DNA of 64,000 bases from Podarcis raffonei (taxonomy: Eukaryota > Chordata > Lepidosauria > Squamata > Lacertidae): assembly GCF_027172205.1 (NCBI RefSeq), contig NC_070605.1, positions 42,123,804 through 42,187,803 on the forward strand, in the 5' to 3' direction. A model generated the notes under the pieces. It did no database searches, had not been told where the DNA came from, and saw nothing but the letters and a program-made list of their open reading frames with translations. Position numbers and translations under genes: made by a program. Below, piece after piece: positions 1-10,898 of this stretch; the first letter of the stretch is position 1, and each line of letters opens with the position of its first letter.

Positions 1-238
1 TTGGGAATATGTTTTAAAAATAACCATGGCAACCTTCATGTCAAAGCAATATTTTCGCCCCGTTTTTCAACAGTGCCACCTCCTGTTAATCTTTATCTAT
101 TTATCATTTTCCTCTCGTGAAGGCTCGATCGCTTTCATGGTTATGTACCAAGCACCTTGTCTCCCGCTCCTCCTCCTCCTCCCACCCACAAGGCCCTGAT
201 GATAGAGCTGCAAAATTAATAAAATGCGGTCGTCCCCC

Positions 239-242
239 AAAA
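239..242 (-). terminator. Candidate Pol III terminator of the tRNA-Pro gene
   Basis: Four consecutive T on the minus strand lie about 32 nt past the tRNA 3' end, the first T run downstream. Four T is the minimal vertebrate Pol III stop. Further T runs near 222 and 212 could serve as backup. Confidence 0.45.
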
Positions 243-274
243 TAGGAAGGAATTATACCACCCCCTCCAACAAC

Positions 275-346
275 GGGCTCGTCCGGGATTTGAACCCGGG
301 ACCTCTCGCACCCGAAGCGAGAATCATACCCCTAGACCAACGAGCC
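275..346 (-). tRNA. tRNA-Pro-CGG: tRNA-Pro (anticodon CGG)
   Basis: Read on the minus strand this 72-nt segment folds as a canonical tRNA. The acceptor arms GGCTCGT and ACGAGCC pair, followed by a C discriminator. The anticodon stem CTCGC/GCGAG encloses the loop TTCGGGT, giving anticodon CGG (positions 314-312). The internal promoter boxes are present: A box TGGTCTAGGGG and B box GGTTCAAATCC. There is no intron, and CCA is not encoded, as usual in vertebrates. A run of four T on the minus strand (242-239) about 32 nt downstream is the nearest candidate Pol III terminator. The gene lies beyond the 3' end of RCSD1. I recall tRNA-Pro genes at the matching place on human 1q24.2, so this looks like a conserved locus rather than a SINE head. 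Confidence 0.95.
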
Positions 347-419
347 GCTCTCGACATACTCCTCCTCAGCTCACTTCTTCACTTTTATCCCGCCCCTGTT
401 GCACTGCGCAAGTATTCCA

Positions 420-880
420 CTTAATAGCCGGCTCGGTTTCTCACATAAACACGTGCACCCCTTCCATTTTGAAGAATGGTTTGGCCCACCGTCCCGGGGG
501 ACACTATTATCCATTCAAATAGCTTCACGGCATTCTTCGCCCACCTCAAGGGAGAGTCCTTTCTCCGCAAAAGGGGGGTTCGGAGGAGGACGAAAATTCT
601 GGCCGCCTCGCGAAAAATCTCTCTGTTCCTTTATATACCCCGTGTGAAGAAATGCAGTAAGCCGCGTTCCGGCTGGGCCGCCGGATTTCAGGGCAAATCC
701 ATTCATTTCTGTCGGCAAAACTAGGAAGTGAGCGTGGCCGTTTCTCCCTCTTCACAGAATTCCTTGGCCGTTTTCTATTGCTGTGGGGTCCCGTTCACTC
801 ACCTCTGCCCCGCGCGCATTCTCCCTTCCAACGGTCCTAGTTTAAATTCGACGACGAAGAGCGAGTTCCCGGATGAGGAA
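420..880. promoter_or_regulatory. CpG-rich tract beside the tRNA gene
   Basis: I count roughly 30 CpG dinucleotides in the central 400 bases, at about 50 percent GC. That is near the random expectation and far above the CpG-poor DNA around it, so the tract behaves like a small CpG island. No open frame in it resembles a known protein. It may be an open-chromatin zone around the tRNA gene or the promoter of an unseen transcript. A TATA-like string occurs near 630, but I see no exon attached to it. Confidence 0.45.
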
Positions 881-1349
881 GCTCTTGTGGTGAATGATAT
901 AGCCAACTTCCACCCACCCCTTCCCTGTCTGGGCTCCTGTGCTCTTTAACAGCAGCATATGGCAGACAGAGGTCAGTGTAAGTAAAACTTTCCTTGAAGA
1001 ATTGATTTTGGGGAAACGCCATTTGTCAATTTATTCATGCCTGTTATGGGCTTCCTAAAAGGCACAACCCCTCTTGGAGTGCTGGATATAGGCAAGTGTG
1101 TGTGTGGAATGAGTAGTATTCAGATATTTTACATAAAAGCGAAATGGTCTTCAAACGCACAAAAGGGCACTGTTTCCCCTCTGCCTTAATAAAGGCAAAA
1201 TACCAGGTGTCAATACAATCTCCAACATGGATAGATTGATTTTTTAAAAATTGGTTGTTCAATACAGTGTACACATGTAGAAAGGGGCTTTATATATTTT
1301 ATTTTCATCTGCCTTAGCCTTTCTACATAACAGAAGGCTCGTTTCATCC

Positions 1350-1752
1350 ATAGTTTCATCAAAGTGTTGGTGCTGACCTTTAAAACCCTAAACGGCCTCG
1401 GCCCAGTATACCTGAAGGAGCGTCTCCTCCCCCATCGTTCTGCCCGGACACTGAGGTTCAGCACCGAGGGCCTTCTGGTGATTCCCTCACTGCAAGAAGT
1501 GAGGTTACAGGGAACCAGGCAGAGGGCCTTCTCGGTAGTGGCACCCACCCTGTGGAACGCCCTCCCACCAGATGTCAAAGAGAAAAACAACTACCAGACT
1601 TTTAGAAGACATCTGAAGGCAGCCCTGTTTAGGGAAGCTTTTAATGTTTAATAGACTATTGTATTTTAATATTCTGTTGGAAGCTGCCCAGAGTGGCTGG
1701 GGAAACCCAGCCAGATGGGCGGGGTATAACTAATAAATTATTATTATTATAG
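1350..1752 (+). mobile_element. L2/CR1-clade LINE, 3' end with ORF2 C-terminus
   Basis: Positions 1364-1651 encode a 95-residue frame with the typical end of an L2-type reverse transcriptase ORF. It contains VLTFKTLNGLGPVYLKE, then a basic patch, then VVAPTLWNALPPDVK and FRRHLKAALF. The 3'UTR contains the string CCCAGCCAGATGGGCGGGG and ends in a TTATTATTAT tail, as expected for target-primed retrotransposition. The copy is strongly 5'-truncated. The frame is still open to its stop, so the copy is moderately young. Confidence 0.8.
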
Positions 1753-2156
1753 TCACATGTTGGGATTGGAAAATGCATATCTTCCTTGTGCTTAAATAGA
1801 GAAAATAGTTTCCTGGCCCACCAGAGGTGTTAATTAACATAGTAAATACAGTATTGGAAGATTGTGTTACAAGCAATAGCAGTTGAGAATGGTCACTGTG
1901 TTTATTTTGCACATACTTCATTTAATACAGACTATAGTTTAACCATCTCATGATCATTTGAGCCCAGTATTTATACCCACCTCCCACTAACGTGTTTTTT
2001 TAAAAAAATATTCCTGCCAACTGAGAACAGTACTTCATGCATCTGATGAAGTCCACAAAACATTTTGCCTTAATAATTGTGTTTGGCTTATTTTCGCTGC
2101 AACAGACTAACATGGCTCCCTCACTGGAATATCTTTCTATCTTTAACTGCCTAAAG

Positions 2157-2292
2157 CAGTGATGGCCAAACTCGGCCCTCCAGCTGTTTTGGGACTACAA
2201 TTCCCATCATCCCTTACCACTGGTCCTGTTAGCTAGGGATGATGGGAGTTGTAGTCCAAAAACAGATGGGGGGCCAAGTTTGGCCATCACTG
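2157..2292. mobile_element. hAT-like MITE, 136 bp, copy 1
   Basis: This is a near-palindromic element with inverted ends CAGTGATGGCCAAACT and its complement. It is flanked by a perfect 8-bp direct repeat GCCTAAAG (2149-2156 and 2293-2300). Eight-base target duplications and CAG termini are the signature of hAT transposons. There is no coding capacity, so it was moved in trans. A second copy of identical length lies at 5343-5478. Confidence 0.88.
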
Positions 2293-3586
2293 GCCTAAAG
2301 AGTCAACTGAAACAGAACCAAAGCAAAACAAGATGGCTTTTTCTGATGATTCTCCTACTTCTGTGGAGCTCAAGGTTTCAGTTGCTGCTATGGAGCACAT
2401 TATTTATAACCCTGTCAGGTATATGTTTAACATTTCTCCTACAGGCTTGCAGAATCTGTTAATTAATTGTATTTTTGAAACATGAATGGTTAGAGAACAA
2501 ATAAATTTTACCATGATTAAACCACGGGCCCTTTAGCAAGGTACAGTACAAGTTGACACTAAATAAAGAGGGGTAATCTAGTAGTTTTATCAGATGGGGA
2601 ACTTGTGGTCCGCCAGTTGTTTTTGGACTTCAGCTCCCATCACCCCTGGCCATTATTATTAATTATACCTATCAGGTACCCCCCCCCCGTGAACTCAAGA
2701 GGACTTACAAAAATGAACAGTAAAAGCAAGCATAAAAACATCTTTAAATGCTCACCAATACTCACCAGTACCACATTTGTGTGTCTGTGAGGGAGAGTGA
2801 GTTAAGAGTTTGGGGGATAGGCTGTATGCCTGAGTCCCTTTCTAATTCCTAAAACAGCACAGATTCAGTTCCTTGAATAGCCAGGCTAGCTTCCTGGTGA
2901 GGTACTGGCCCTCTAAGTATGGGCCACTGAGGTAACAAAGGGACCAGGCAGAAAATGGGTGGGTTTCCCTCCCTCAACTCACTAGTAGTTAAAGAGGCAA
3001 AAGGCCAGAGTTGAGAATTTAGGTGTGTGAGAGGTAGAAGGTAGAAGCAAAGCTTCAGGCTGGGCAGCTGGGAGGCAGAATCATGCCTGATTTCTGCTGG
3101 AATCCAAAGTTGTGACTATGGGAGAAACAAGGCCCTCTTGGGGTGTTAATGCTGTAAGTCCCTCCATTGTAGGATCAGGTTGTATATATGTGTAAATAAA
3201 CCATATATCATAAAGACACCACAGTCTCCACTGTCCCTCATTCCAAGGAAACAACCCTTGCCTCGAACCCCTGGAATCTCACACCACTCATAGCTTGGAG
3301 TGATACGCAACAATATAATATAATGGCTCTTGGCCGTGCTAGCTGGGGCTGATGGGAGTTCAACATTTGGAGGGTCACAGGTTCCCCAACCCTTAGGTGA
3401 TGATTCTGCAACTTGGTGTCATCAAAACATTAAATAGATAAGGACTAATTTAGTGCATTGGTCTGTATATGGCTTGGGACTGTGGTATATTGAGTATCTC
3501 TTAAGATGCCTGTAACGGAACAGTCAGTTTTCCCTTCTACCACTGGCTTGATGTTGTTTAGTTTCACCTCTGTCCATGTATATGAA

Positions 3587-3630
3587 CGAGTAGAAGGCCT
3601 AAGAAAAACGAGTGGAAGGCCTAAGAAAAA
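3587..3630. repeat. Tandem duplication, 2 x 22 bp
   Basis: Two adjacent copies of a 22-base unit (3587-3608 and 3609-3630) differ at one base. The unit contains AAGGCCTAAGAAAAA. It lies inside an otherwise unremarkable 100-codon frame that I do not regard as a gene. Confidence 0.7.
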
Positions 3631-5045
3631 GGAAGCTGTTTATAAACCTGTCTTTGCTGATTTGGGATTTTTGCTGCCTTTAAATATTGGAAACTACAGA
3701 AATATATTTAAGCATGAAGGTAGGGTTGGAAAGCACTATGCCAAATCCAGGTTCATGGGGCATCAGGACAGCCTTATATTGCTGCCATGCAGACACTTTA
3801 CACTTTAGGAACTAGTGCATGCTTTCTGCTCCCTTTCACTGTGTCACCAGTTACACAGAACCCCAACTTGAGTAAATATGGTTTGGTAGCTTCTGCATGA
3901 GAGAGTTTTCCTATTTTTAAACTCATCCCATTCCAATGTTTTGTCTTCATTTTACAAGGCTAACATTGTTTACTCAGTTGTTAATTCAGATGCTTACCCA
4001 CCCTACTATATTTCACTGGACACTTCATTGCCAACAGTGCTTATGTTGTTTTGCTAATGAAATACAGAAGTTAAAAAAGTCTTACTGCATTACATGCAGG
4101 AAACTAATAAATTCCTTGTCTCTCCACAAGGCTCGACACCATTTTTCAGCAAGTGTCTATTTCCTAACCTAATTAGAAAAAAGAGCTCATTAAAGGCACA
4201 AAGAATTAAGCCAACTAATGCTTATCATGTTTTAATTTTGCTTTAGGCACATTTCCCCCCCCTCTGAAAACTTTTTAATAAAAAAAATAGACTAAATTGC
4301 TGTGTAAGAAAAGACTTACATGTTTAAACACAATTCCTTGAAAAACACAGGAAATATTTGAATGTCTTACAGTTAATGGCAGAATGTTCTAGGTTGTGGC
4401 ATGCCCTGGCAGGCTATCTTTTCAGATCTATGGCATCTGAAGCTGTACTGTATCTCCAAACAACTTGAATAGCACCTGCACCATTTGTGCACTTTAAAAA
4501 AATTGCCCAATATCTTGCCCACTATTTATCTTTAAATAGGAATATTGTATTCATTAACATCAAGTGAGAACATGCCACATTTCTCTGTTTTGATTTCCAG
4601 GGAGGAAGTAGTATTTATTGCATTAGATTTATCCTTATGAGCTTTTAAAGTTAATTCTAGACAAAGATAAATTTCTGTGGCTTGCAGTTTATATGCAGTT
4701 GGAAAAAAATAGGCAAAAACAGTTGTGAGGGAGTGGGCAAAAGTTTGTTGTATTGATGTTTGGCTTGTGGTCATTTGTGCTATATTTTCATTAAAGTTAA
4801 ATAACTATATAATTACTTACATCTGTATCTTGCCAAACACATAAGCCAAGGACTTTCAGGAATCTTTCCGTTATATTTGTTGTTATGGCTGTCATTGTGG
4901 AACACTCATAAAATGGCTACATTCTTGCACTGAAGCAACCAAAGTAATAAATTATGACATTTAAATTTAAGATGAAATAATTAATGAGCTGGAGCACACA
5001 GGTGAACAATAAAGAAAGAAAATTTATCATCACAACCTCCTGACC

Positions 5046-5102
5046 AGTGCTATTTTTCTAGAAAAAAGAGGTGCTGGAATTCACCATGACTGATTTAGCT
5101 GC
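5046..5102. repeat. Short dispersed repeat with CAGTGCT terminus
   Basis: The segment starts CAGTGCTATTTTTCTAG and continues through a GAGGTGCTGGAATTCACC-like stretch. The reverse complement of this arrangement recurs at the right end of the larger element at 39706-40314, so both look like ends of one transposon family. Confidence 0.45.
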
Positions 5103-5342
5103 TAGCACACAGAACCTTAGTCAGGAATGTGACTACAGGAAGACAAAGGGTACAATTTGCATACGGGTGACATTTTGTCCAAGAAGGGGAAACAATTACT
5201 AGGTATCAGCTGTATTTGTGAACAATTATGCCACAAACCATTGTTTAATAGGCTAAATCCATATCTGGAGGAGAGCTACATTGCCATCAAGAGCAAACAG
5301 GCCTGGGGGTGGGGGCAGGGTAGATAACAGAACACTTTACAG

Positions 5343-5478
5343 CAGTGATGGCCAAACTTGGCCCTCCAGCTGCTTTGGCACTACAATTCATATCATCCCT
5401 GACCACTGGTCCTGTTAGCTAGGGATGATGGGAGTTGTAGTCCCAAAACAGCTGGAGGGGCAAGTTTGGCCACCACTG
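5343..5478. mobile_element. hAT-like MITE, 136 bp, copy 2
   Basis: Same family and same length as the element at 2157-2292. It is flanked by a perfect 8-bp duplication CTTTACAG (5335-5342 and 5479-5486). The different target site shows an independent insertion. Confidence 0.88.
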
Positions 5479-6929
5479 CTTTACAGTGAAGCATTACCAT
5501 TAGGCAAAATGAGGCAGCCACGGGTGGCAGATTTTGTGAGGTTGTAGCAGTAAGGGGCTAGTGGCTAGAGCTATGTGCATTAAGTAGCTTGCCCTGCGCC
5601 CCTTGCTGTGTTTAGGTATGGTAGAAGATACTGTCTCAGCACCAGTGTTTTAGTAAACAGCCATTCCAGGCTACTTCTGGATTTGGGGGGGGGGGTGTAA
5701 TGCATTTTCTCCACCTCATATTAAAATTGGACCAAACCCTGTGCTGAAGAGAAACCTAGCAAATAACTGAACATGAACCAACAGTAGCAATATCAAGAGG
5801 TTACCTCAGTGGCCCTGCTGTCTTCATGAAGTGTCCACTGAAGTGGCACTGTTACATGATGAATGCAAGCTGCCATGAAGAAACAATGCTCTTACGGTCT
5901 TTTGAGCTATTCTTGAGTGATGATGCCTAGGTTCACCTGGGTGCAAAACTAGAGTTGGGCCTCATTAGGCAGTAAATGGGCATACCTTCCAGCACATCCC
6001 AGCAACTAAGGGTTTTGACAGCTGTCTTTTCTCTGGATTCAGCATGTGAGATTAAGACTGGGATTGAAATGTTGGCAAGCCTGAATAGTCATATCACTGC
6101 CTTGGCTTTTGCAGCAGATGAGAGAGAGGGCATGTTGACCTTGCTTTCACCCAGAGAAACATGACAAATCCAAAGTCTTACTAAGACAGATGGTTGCCAC
6201 AAAAATTCTGTGTGTGTCAGGTCTTTGACTTTGCCATGAGCATAGTCAGCAGTGTATCTATTTTGAGCACTGTAGCAAGAAAAAAATATTTTCAGTTCAG
6301 TCGTTCTATCCCTTGCTACACACTATAAGAAGTGCAGTGAACAAAACAATGAGTTGCCCATATGGGTTGCGTTCTTTGATTTTTAAAAATAAAGGAAAGA
6401 ATGTACATAAATATATCATCTGTCTGAAATACAACACCTTTTGCACAATTCATAGTGAATATACAGAATTCACAGCTGCTGAATGCTGTGTTGGCCATTA
6501 GAATAGACTGCTTTAAAAGGATCAGGCAAACTAATGTAATATAGGTTTATCAATTACCATTATCCATAACAACTAAAACAAAGAACTTCTATGTCCTGAA
6601 TCAGTACAGTTTTGATTTCCAGATTCTTGGGACAAATAAGAGATGATTATCTTCAATTTGCCTTGCTTGAAAGTCACAGAGCATCTAGTTAGCCATTATG
6701 GAAAACAATGGTGGAGATGCACCTGTGTTCTGATCAACAAAGCTGTACTTATGTCACATACAAATCCCATGCAGTTTGATACCTTTTTGAAATGCATACT
6801 GTTTCTTGCACTTCTATCTGAGTGCTAAAGTTCAGAACCTGTAAGATGTGAAGCTTCTACCAGGAGAGGCCTTTTGAAAGGGATGAAAAGCAATCTCATG
6901 TTCACCACCAGCCAATCCATTGGACAAAG

Positions 6930-7078
6930 TGGACAATTGCCAGGACTTTGGGAACCTGTAGTTCTCCTGATGTCGGATTCCAATTTGCATCAGCTCTGTC
7001 AAGCATGGCTAGTGGTCAGGGATAGGAATTGTAGTCAAGCAATATCTGGAAGGCCACAGGTTCCCCAGTCCTGACCTA
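6930..7078. mobile_element. Degenerate hAT-like MITE
   Basis: This is an old copy of the widespread family whose arms read roughly 'gggaacctgtag ... attgtagtc ... ccacaggttcccc'. The inverted arms remain recognisable but have diverged, and I could not find an unambiguous 8-bp target duplication. Confidence 0.5.
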
Positions 7079-7374
7079 CAAGGTGTGTTATCCTTAGAGA
7101 CTTTGGCATCACACACCATCATAACATTGGGGCTTTAGCAACGTAAACATTGTTTTCATGGGGAATCCACTCAATAACTGGCTTAGTATTTATGGCAAAT
7201 GCCTTCTAGGACCTTTACAAAAAGCCAAAACCACAAGAAGATCCAGTTCATTTAGTAAGGATGCTTTCTGCCTGAAGACCACCTGGAATTCATTGTTTGG
7301 GAACCTTATTGCTCACATATTCCTACTTAGTTACAGCTGGTAGCAGTACAGTGATTTCCTGGCAAGTTAGGAAG

Positions 7375-7375
<1 letters not shown>

Positions 7376-7420
<45 letters not shown>

Positions 7421-7462
7421 TTTATACCCTGCCCATCTGGCTGGGTTTCCACAGCCAATGCT
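7376..7462 (-). mobile_element. L2-clade LINE 3' tail with expanded ATA repeat
   Basis: An uninterrupted ATA/TAA triplet run (about 7376-7421) is followed by the complement of the same 3'UTR seen at 1690-1735 (CTGCCCATCTGGCTGGG). The microsatellite is therefore the grown-out tail of a minus-strand LINE insertion. Confidence 0.7.
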
Positions 7463-7695
7463 GCTTGGCTTTTCATAAGTCGGCTTCTTGAGGCAGAAAC
7501 ATTACTAATTTTTAAGTTCTTAGCAAATTTGAATAATCATAACATAAATTATTCTTATTTCAAAATACCATATTGTAGCTATACAACTTTAGGTCCAACA
7601 GCAGAAAAGCCATGGTCATATCCATGCATGATTATTGATTGCATATTGGCTCTATGCAGATAATTCCCCCCACCATTCAAGAACAGTAGTAAAGG

Positions 7696-7701
7696 TTTAT
7701 T
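7696..7701 (-). promoter_or_regulatory. Candidate polyadenylation signal for RCSD1
   Basis: AATAAA on the minus strand lies about 1.1 kb past the RCSD1 stop. It is the first canonical signal I noticed downstream. I know no transcript end here, and the mammalian 3'UTR is longer, so a more distal site (signals also occur near 4610) is possible. Confidence 0.25.
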
Positions 7702-8099
7702 TCTGCTATTACACTAGTTCAATTTCTGTAGCCATGGCATGGGAACTAGTCAAACATATTAGGGCAGGGATGGAGATCTTATACAGGGAGACTAGCCTTT
7801 CTAGGGTGCGGGAGATACTTTACTCCAAGGGCTATATGAATAAATGTTTGTCTTCTAAAGGGCAGGATGGCAGATAATTATATAGTCATTAGTAATGTAA
7901 AGGGCACTGCTCTATCATATACTTGTGACAGTCACTGAAACACCAATGGAGATGAAAGAATAAGGTCTCTTCCAGCACAGATGCACATATACACATTTGA
8001 GCAGCACATTGTGTGCACACAGGTCTGTTATGGTCTACTCTTGCCTTCCATCTTCCCAGTGATGTTTGTAATGTGGGGCCAAGATATGCAGAACTGGAT

Positions 8100-8265
8100 G
8101 TGATAGGGAGAGCTTGCAACTTAGTGGTGGTGCATATGGTTAGCATCTAGAATATCCTAGGTTCAGTTCTTGATCTCTCCAAATAGGGCTGGGGGGAAGC
8201 ACTGTTACCAGTCAGTATTGTCAATACTGAGCTAGATGGACAATGATCTGACTTTGTATACTTCA
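8100..8265 (+). mobile_element. tRNA-Ala-like SINE, old copy
   Basis: Decayed A- and B-box-like segments are followed by a body ending 'caatactgagctagatggacaatg'. The same order occurs in the better-preserved copy at 59627-59812. It lies in the presumed 3'UTR or downstream flank of RCSD1. Confidence 0.6.
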
Positions 8266-8834
8266 GAAAAGGGGATGAAAAGAGTTTGTTAGATGTTATT
8301 CTTGCAAATGGAATTTTTTCCTTTACCACATATAACAAATTATTCCATAGTCACAAACTAAACCAGAAGGGATTGTTTTGTGTGGTTGTGTGGGTGACCA
8401 TGTAATTGTTATGCATGCAGCATAGTTTACAGCTGACAAGCCACAAGAGGTTTGGAAATGTCCACTTTAATCAGAAAACGTAACTAATATGCATGATAGT
8501 TCTTTCTATATGAAAAATGCTTAAAAAGCCCCAGTAATTGTTGCATTCCTTAAGTCAACATACAATAATTCTCTGCGCAATCGTTCTTCTTGGTGTGCCA
8601 CCAGCTTAAAAAGCCTAGAATGTTAATTGTCTGTATCAGGCTATCCTCCATCACAGATGACCAGATTGCTGCAGTAAATAGCCTAAAAACTGCCAAAGGA
8701 AAAGGATAACACTGATATCTTTGGGGTTTTCCTTTAAGGAAGAGCTTTTGCTCATTCATAAGAAAGTACTGTAGTGGGAATCCCTCCATAACCTTGGTTT
8801 CCCATTTACTGTGTGCCCAATGATTTTACTACTA

Positions 8835-9455
8835 TCACACTCTGGAGCTTGTACAGGTTTCTGTGTCTCCTGCAAGCTCTGGAGTTGCAGTGTCTTGTTT
8901 GTCTGATATCAGCTGTGTGTCCTCACTCTCTCTTAATTGAGCCACCCTCTCTCCTTTATCTTTTATTTCCTGGTCAGAAGCAATACCATCTTCCCTATCC
9001 CTCAAACTGCTCTTCTGTGATTTTATTTTTGTATCCTCTGCATTGTCATGATCTGGATTCTTCTCTTTGTCGTCTTTGATGTTCTCACATGAATTTCCCT
9101 CTGAAACATTCTGATGTGGCTTCTCTTCTTTGCTGTCTTTGCATAATACCGTTTCTTCTGCTCCTGCTCCTGCTTCTGTCTCTTTGCTTTCTGTTCTTCT
9201 GGACACTAGTCCTGGTGGGGGGTTTTCATCAGATCCTATCTCTTTTTGTTTCTCATGGTGATCTAGACCATCCACAGGGGGAGAGAGTGACTTTGTTGCC
9301 TTTTTCTTGTCCATAAATACACCATTCTCCTCCTCGGCACCATTCTCCTGAGATGAAACTGTCACCCCTATATCTAGGTCATCTCCATATTCTGATTGAG
9401 ACTTTCGAAATCTTCTAGAGGGTGGTCTGCGTTTTATTGATCCCCGTGTGCGTAC
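8835..9455 (-). CDS. RCSD1: RCSD1 exon 6 (RCSD segment and acidic tail, stop)
   Basis: The acceptor TTTTCAG precedes GTACGCACACGG (V R T R). The RCSD basic block [13 protein letters not shown] lies in the first 15 codons; in CapZIP this region contains the CapZ-binding site. About 190 residues of Glu/Lys/Asp/Ser-rich, probably disordered sequence follow. The frame ends TGA, followed at once by TAG, TAG and TAA in frame. In mammals the tail ends differently (…DTKM), so a small extra coding exon further left cannot be fully excluded, but no good donor precedes the stop. Confidence 0.92.
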   Translation of the reverse strand, partial: VRTRGSIKRRPPSRRFRKSQSEYGDDLDIGVTVSSQENGAEEENGVFMDKKKATKSLSPPVDGLDHHEKQKEIGSDENPPPGLVSRRTESKETEAGAGAEETVLCKDSKEEKPHQNVSEGNSCENIKDDKEKNPDHDNAEDTKIKSQKSSLRDREDGIASDQEIKDKGERVAQLRESEDTQLISDKQDTATPELAGDTETCTSSRV

Positions 9456-10846
9456 CTGAAAATGGATAGAGCTGTGATTGAAAACCATAAAGGAGATCAA
9501 TGCTGCAAAGTCAACAAAACACCCAACATGTTTACATGTTTAGACTCTTAGTCATATACTGTACTATTTCTCCTTTACATCAATAGCATTTGGCATCAGC
9601 TTCATTTTCATGAGAGAGAACAGATGGTTGCCCCTTATCACAAAAGGGGAGAAGAGGTTAATAGATTATTTTCTGTGCCCACATTTGTGTGTATATGACT
9701 GTTGTGTTGTTACACAGATGGGCAACATAGCATGCATGGATGACAAATATGATTCTCTGGTCCATGCCAACTTTAGGGATTCTACCATAACATGAGATTG
9801 TGTTCAAATCTGAAAACCAAGAATTTAGGCTGAAGAGTCCTGACTCATTCTCTTCCTGCTTATGAGTAAGAAATCAATTTCTATGGAAAGCTATTTATTT
9901 ATTCATTTTTTGATCCCAGACTAAGTGAAAGAAATAACGACTTCACATGTTCAGTGGCACCAGTGAATGGTCCAGGAGTACTTGATGCTGCACTGCAATA
10001 TCTAGGATACTGGTAGTTTGGTCAAGACTGAACTTCATGGCCAATAGCTTATGACTTTGGGATCAGGTCCTCAAAAGCAAGCATGCACAAGATGAACAGG
10101 CAAGGTCAACTTTCAAGCAGATCAAATCCAAAGTGGCTGTTTGGAGATCAGGGAAGAGAGAAAGCACAAGAAAGGAATATCAGGGAAACCAGACAGAAGT
10201 AAGGAGGTCTAGATTAAGATGGTGCTCACAGTAATGCATATGTGGGTTGGTTTTTCTATGTGCACTTTTATGTGCTTTATTTTACACAAGATTACTTTCA
10301 GTTGTTTGCCTCCAAAAACTATCTCAATGCGTCCAATCTACACTAACCTATTTTGTGTTTTCCTTTTGCCTTTTTGTTTTGTAAACCACCTTGTGATCTT
10401 CGGGTGAAGGGCAGCATATTAAATAAATAAATAGTGGTGCTTGTGCTGTGTATTTTATCACTTCCACTCAATTACTACTTCCCCACCCTCCAAATGTTCC
10501 ATAAACATGTCCTTTACTGCATGTGTGCATATGTTTATTTACCAGTGTGCACAGGCCTTTAAAAAATATTTTGTCCATGGCATTGTGCAAGAATTAAACT
10601 TCTACCAAAGCAAACATTTCAAGCATCTTTCACAGTAGGCAAAATGGACATTAAAAAACAAACAAACAAACCCCAAACATGTTTTACTATTTACTGGTTT
10701 TTGTGTGTGCGCAAAATAGCAGATTCAGAAATAAAAACATATCTGTATATCATGTCCAGTTGTGCAGCAACAGAGAGGCAGGGCAGGGCAGGAGGAAACA
10801 TGGGTGCCTCTGATCTCCAGATCCTTTCCCCAATACAAAAAGCCAT

Positions 10847-10898
<52 letters not shown>

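Noticed and set aside
7297-7491. Poly-asparagine protein
   Set aside because: The Asn run is the translation of an ATA/AAT microsatellite at the tail of a LINE.
8813-9316. Plus-strand frames opposite RCSD1 exon 6
   Set aside because: They are shadows of the Glu/Lys-rich coding strand (Leu/Phe-rich in reverse).
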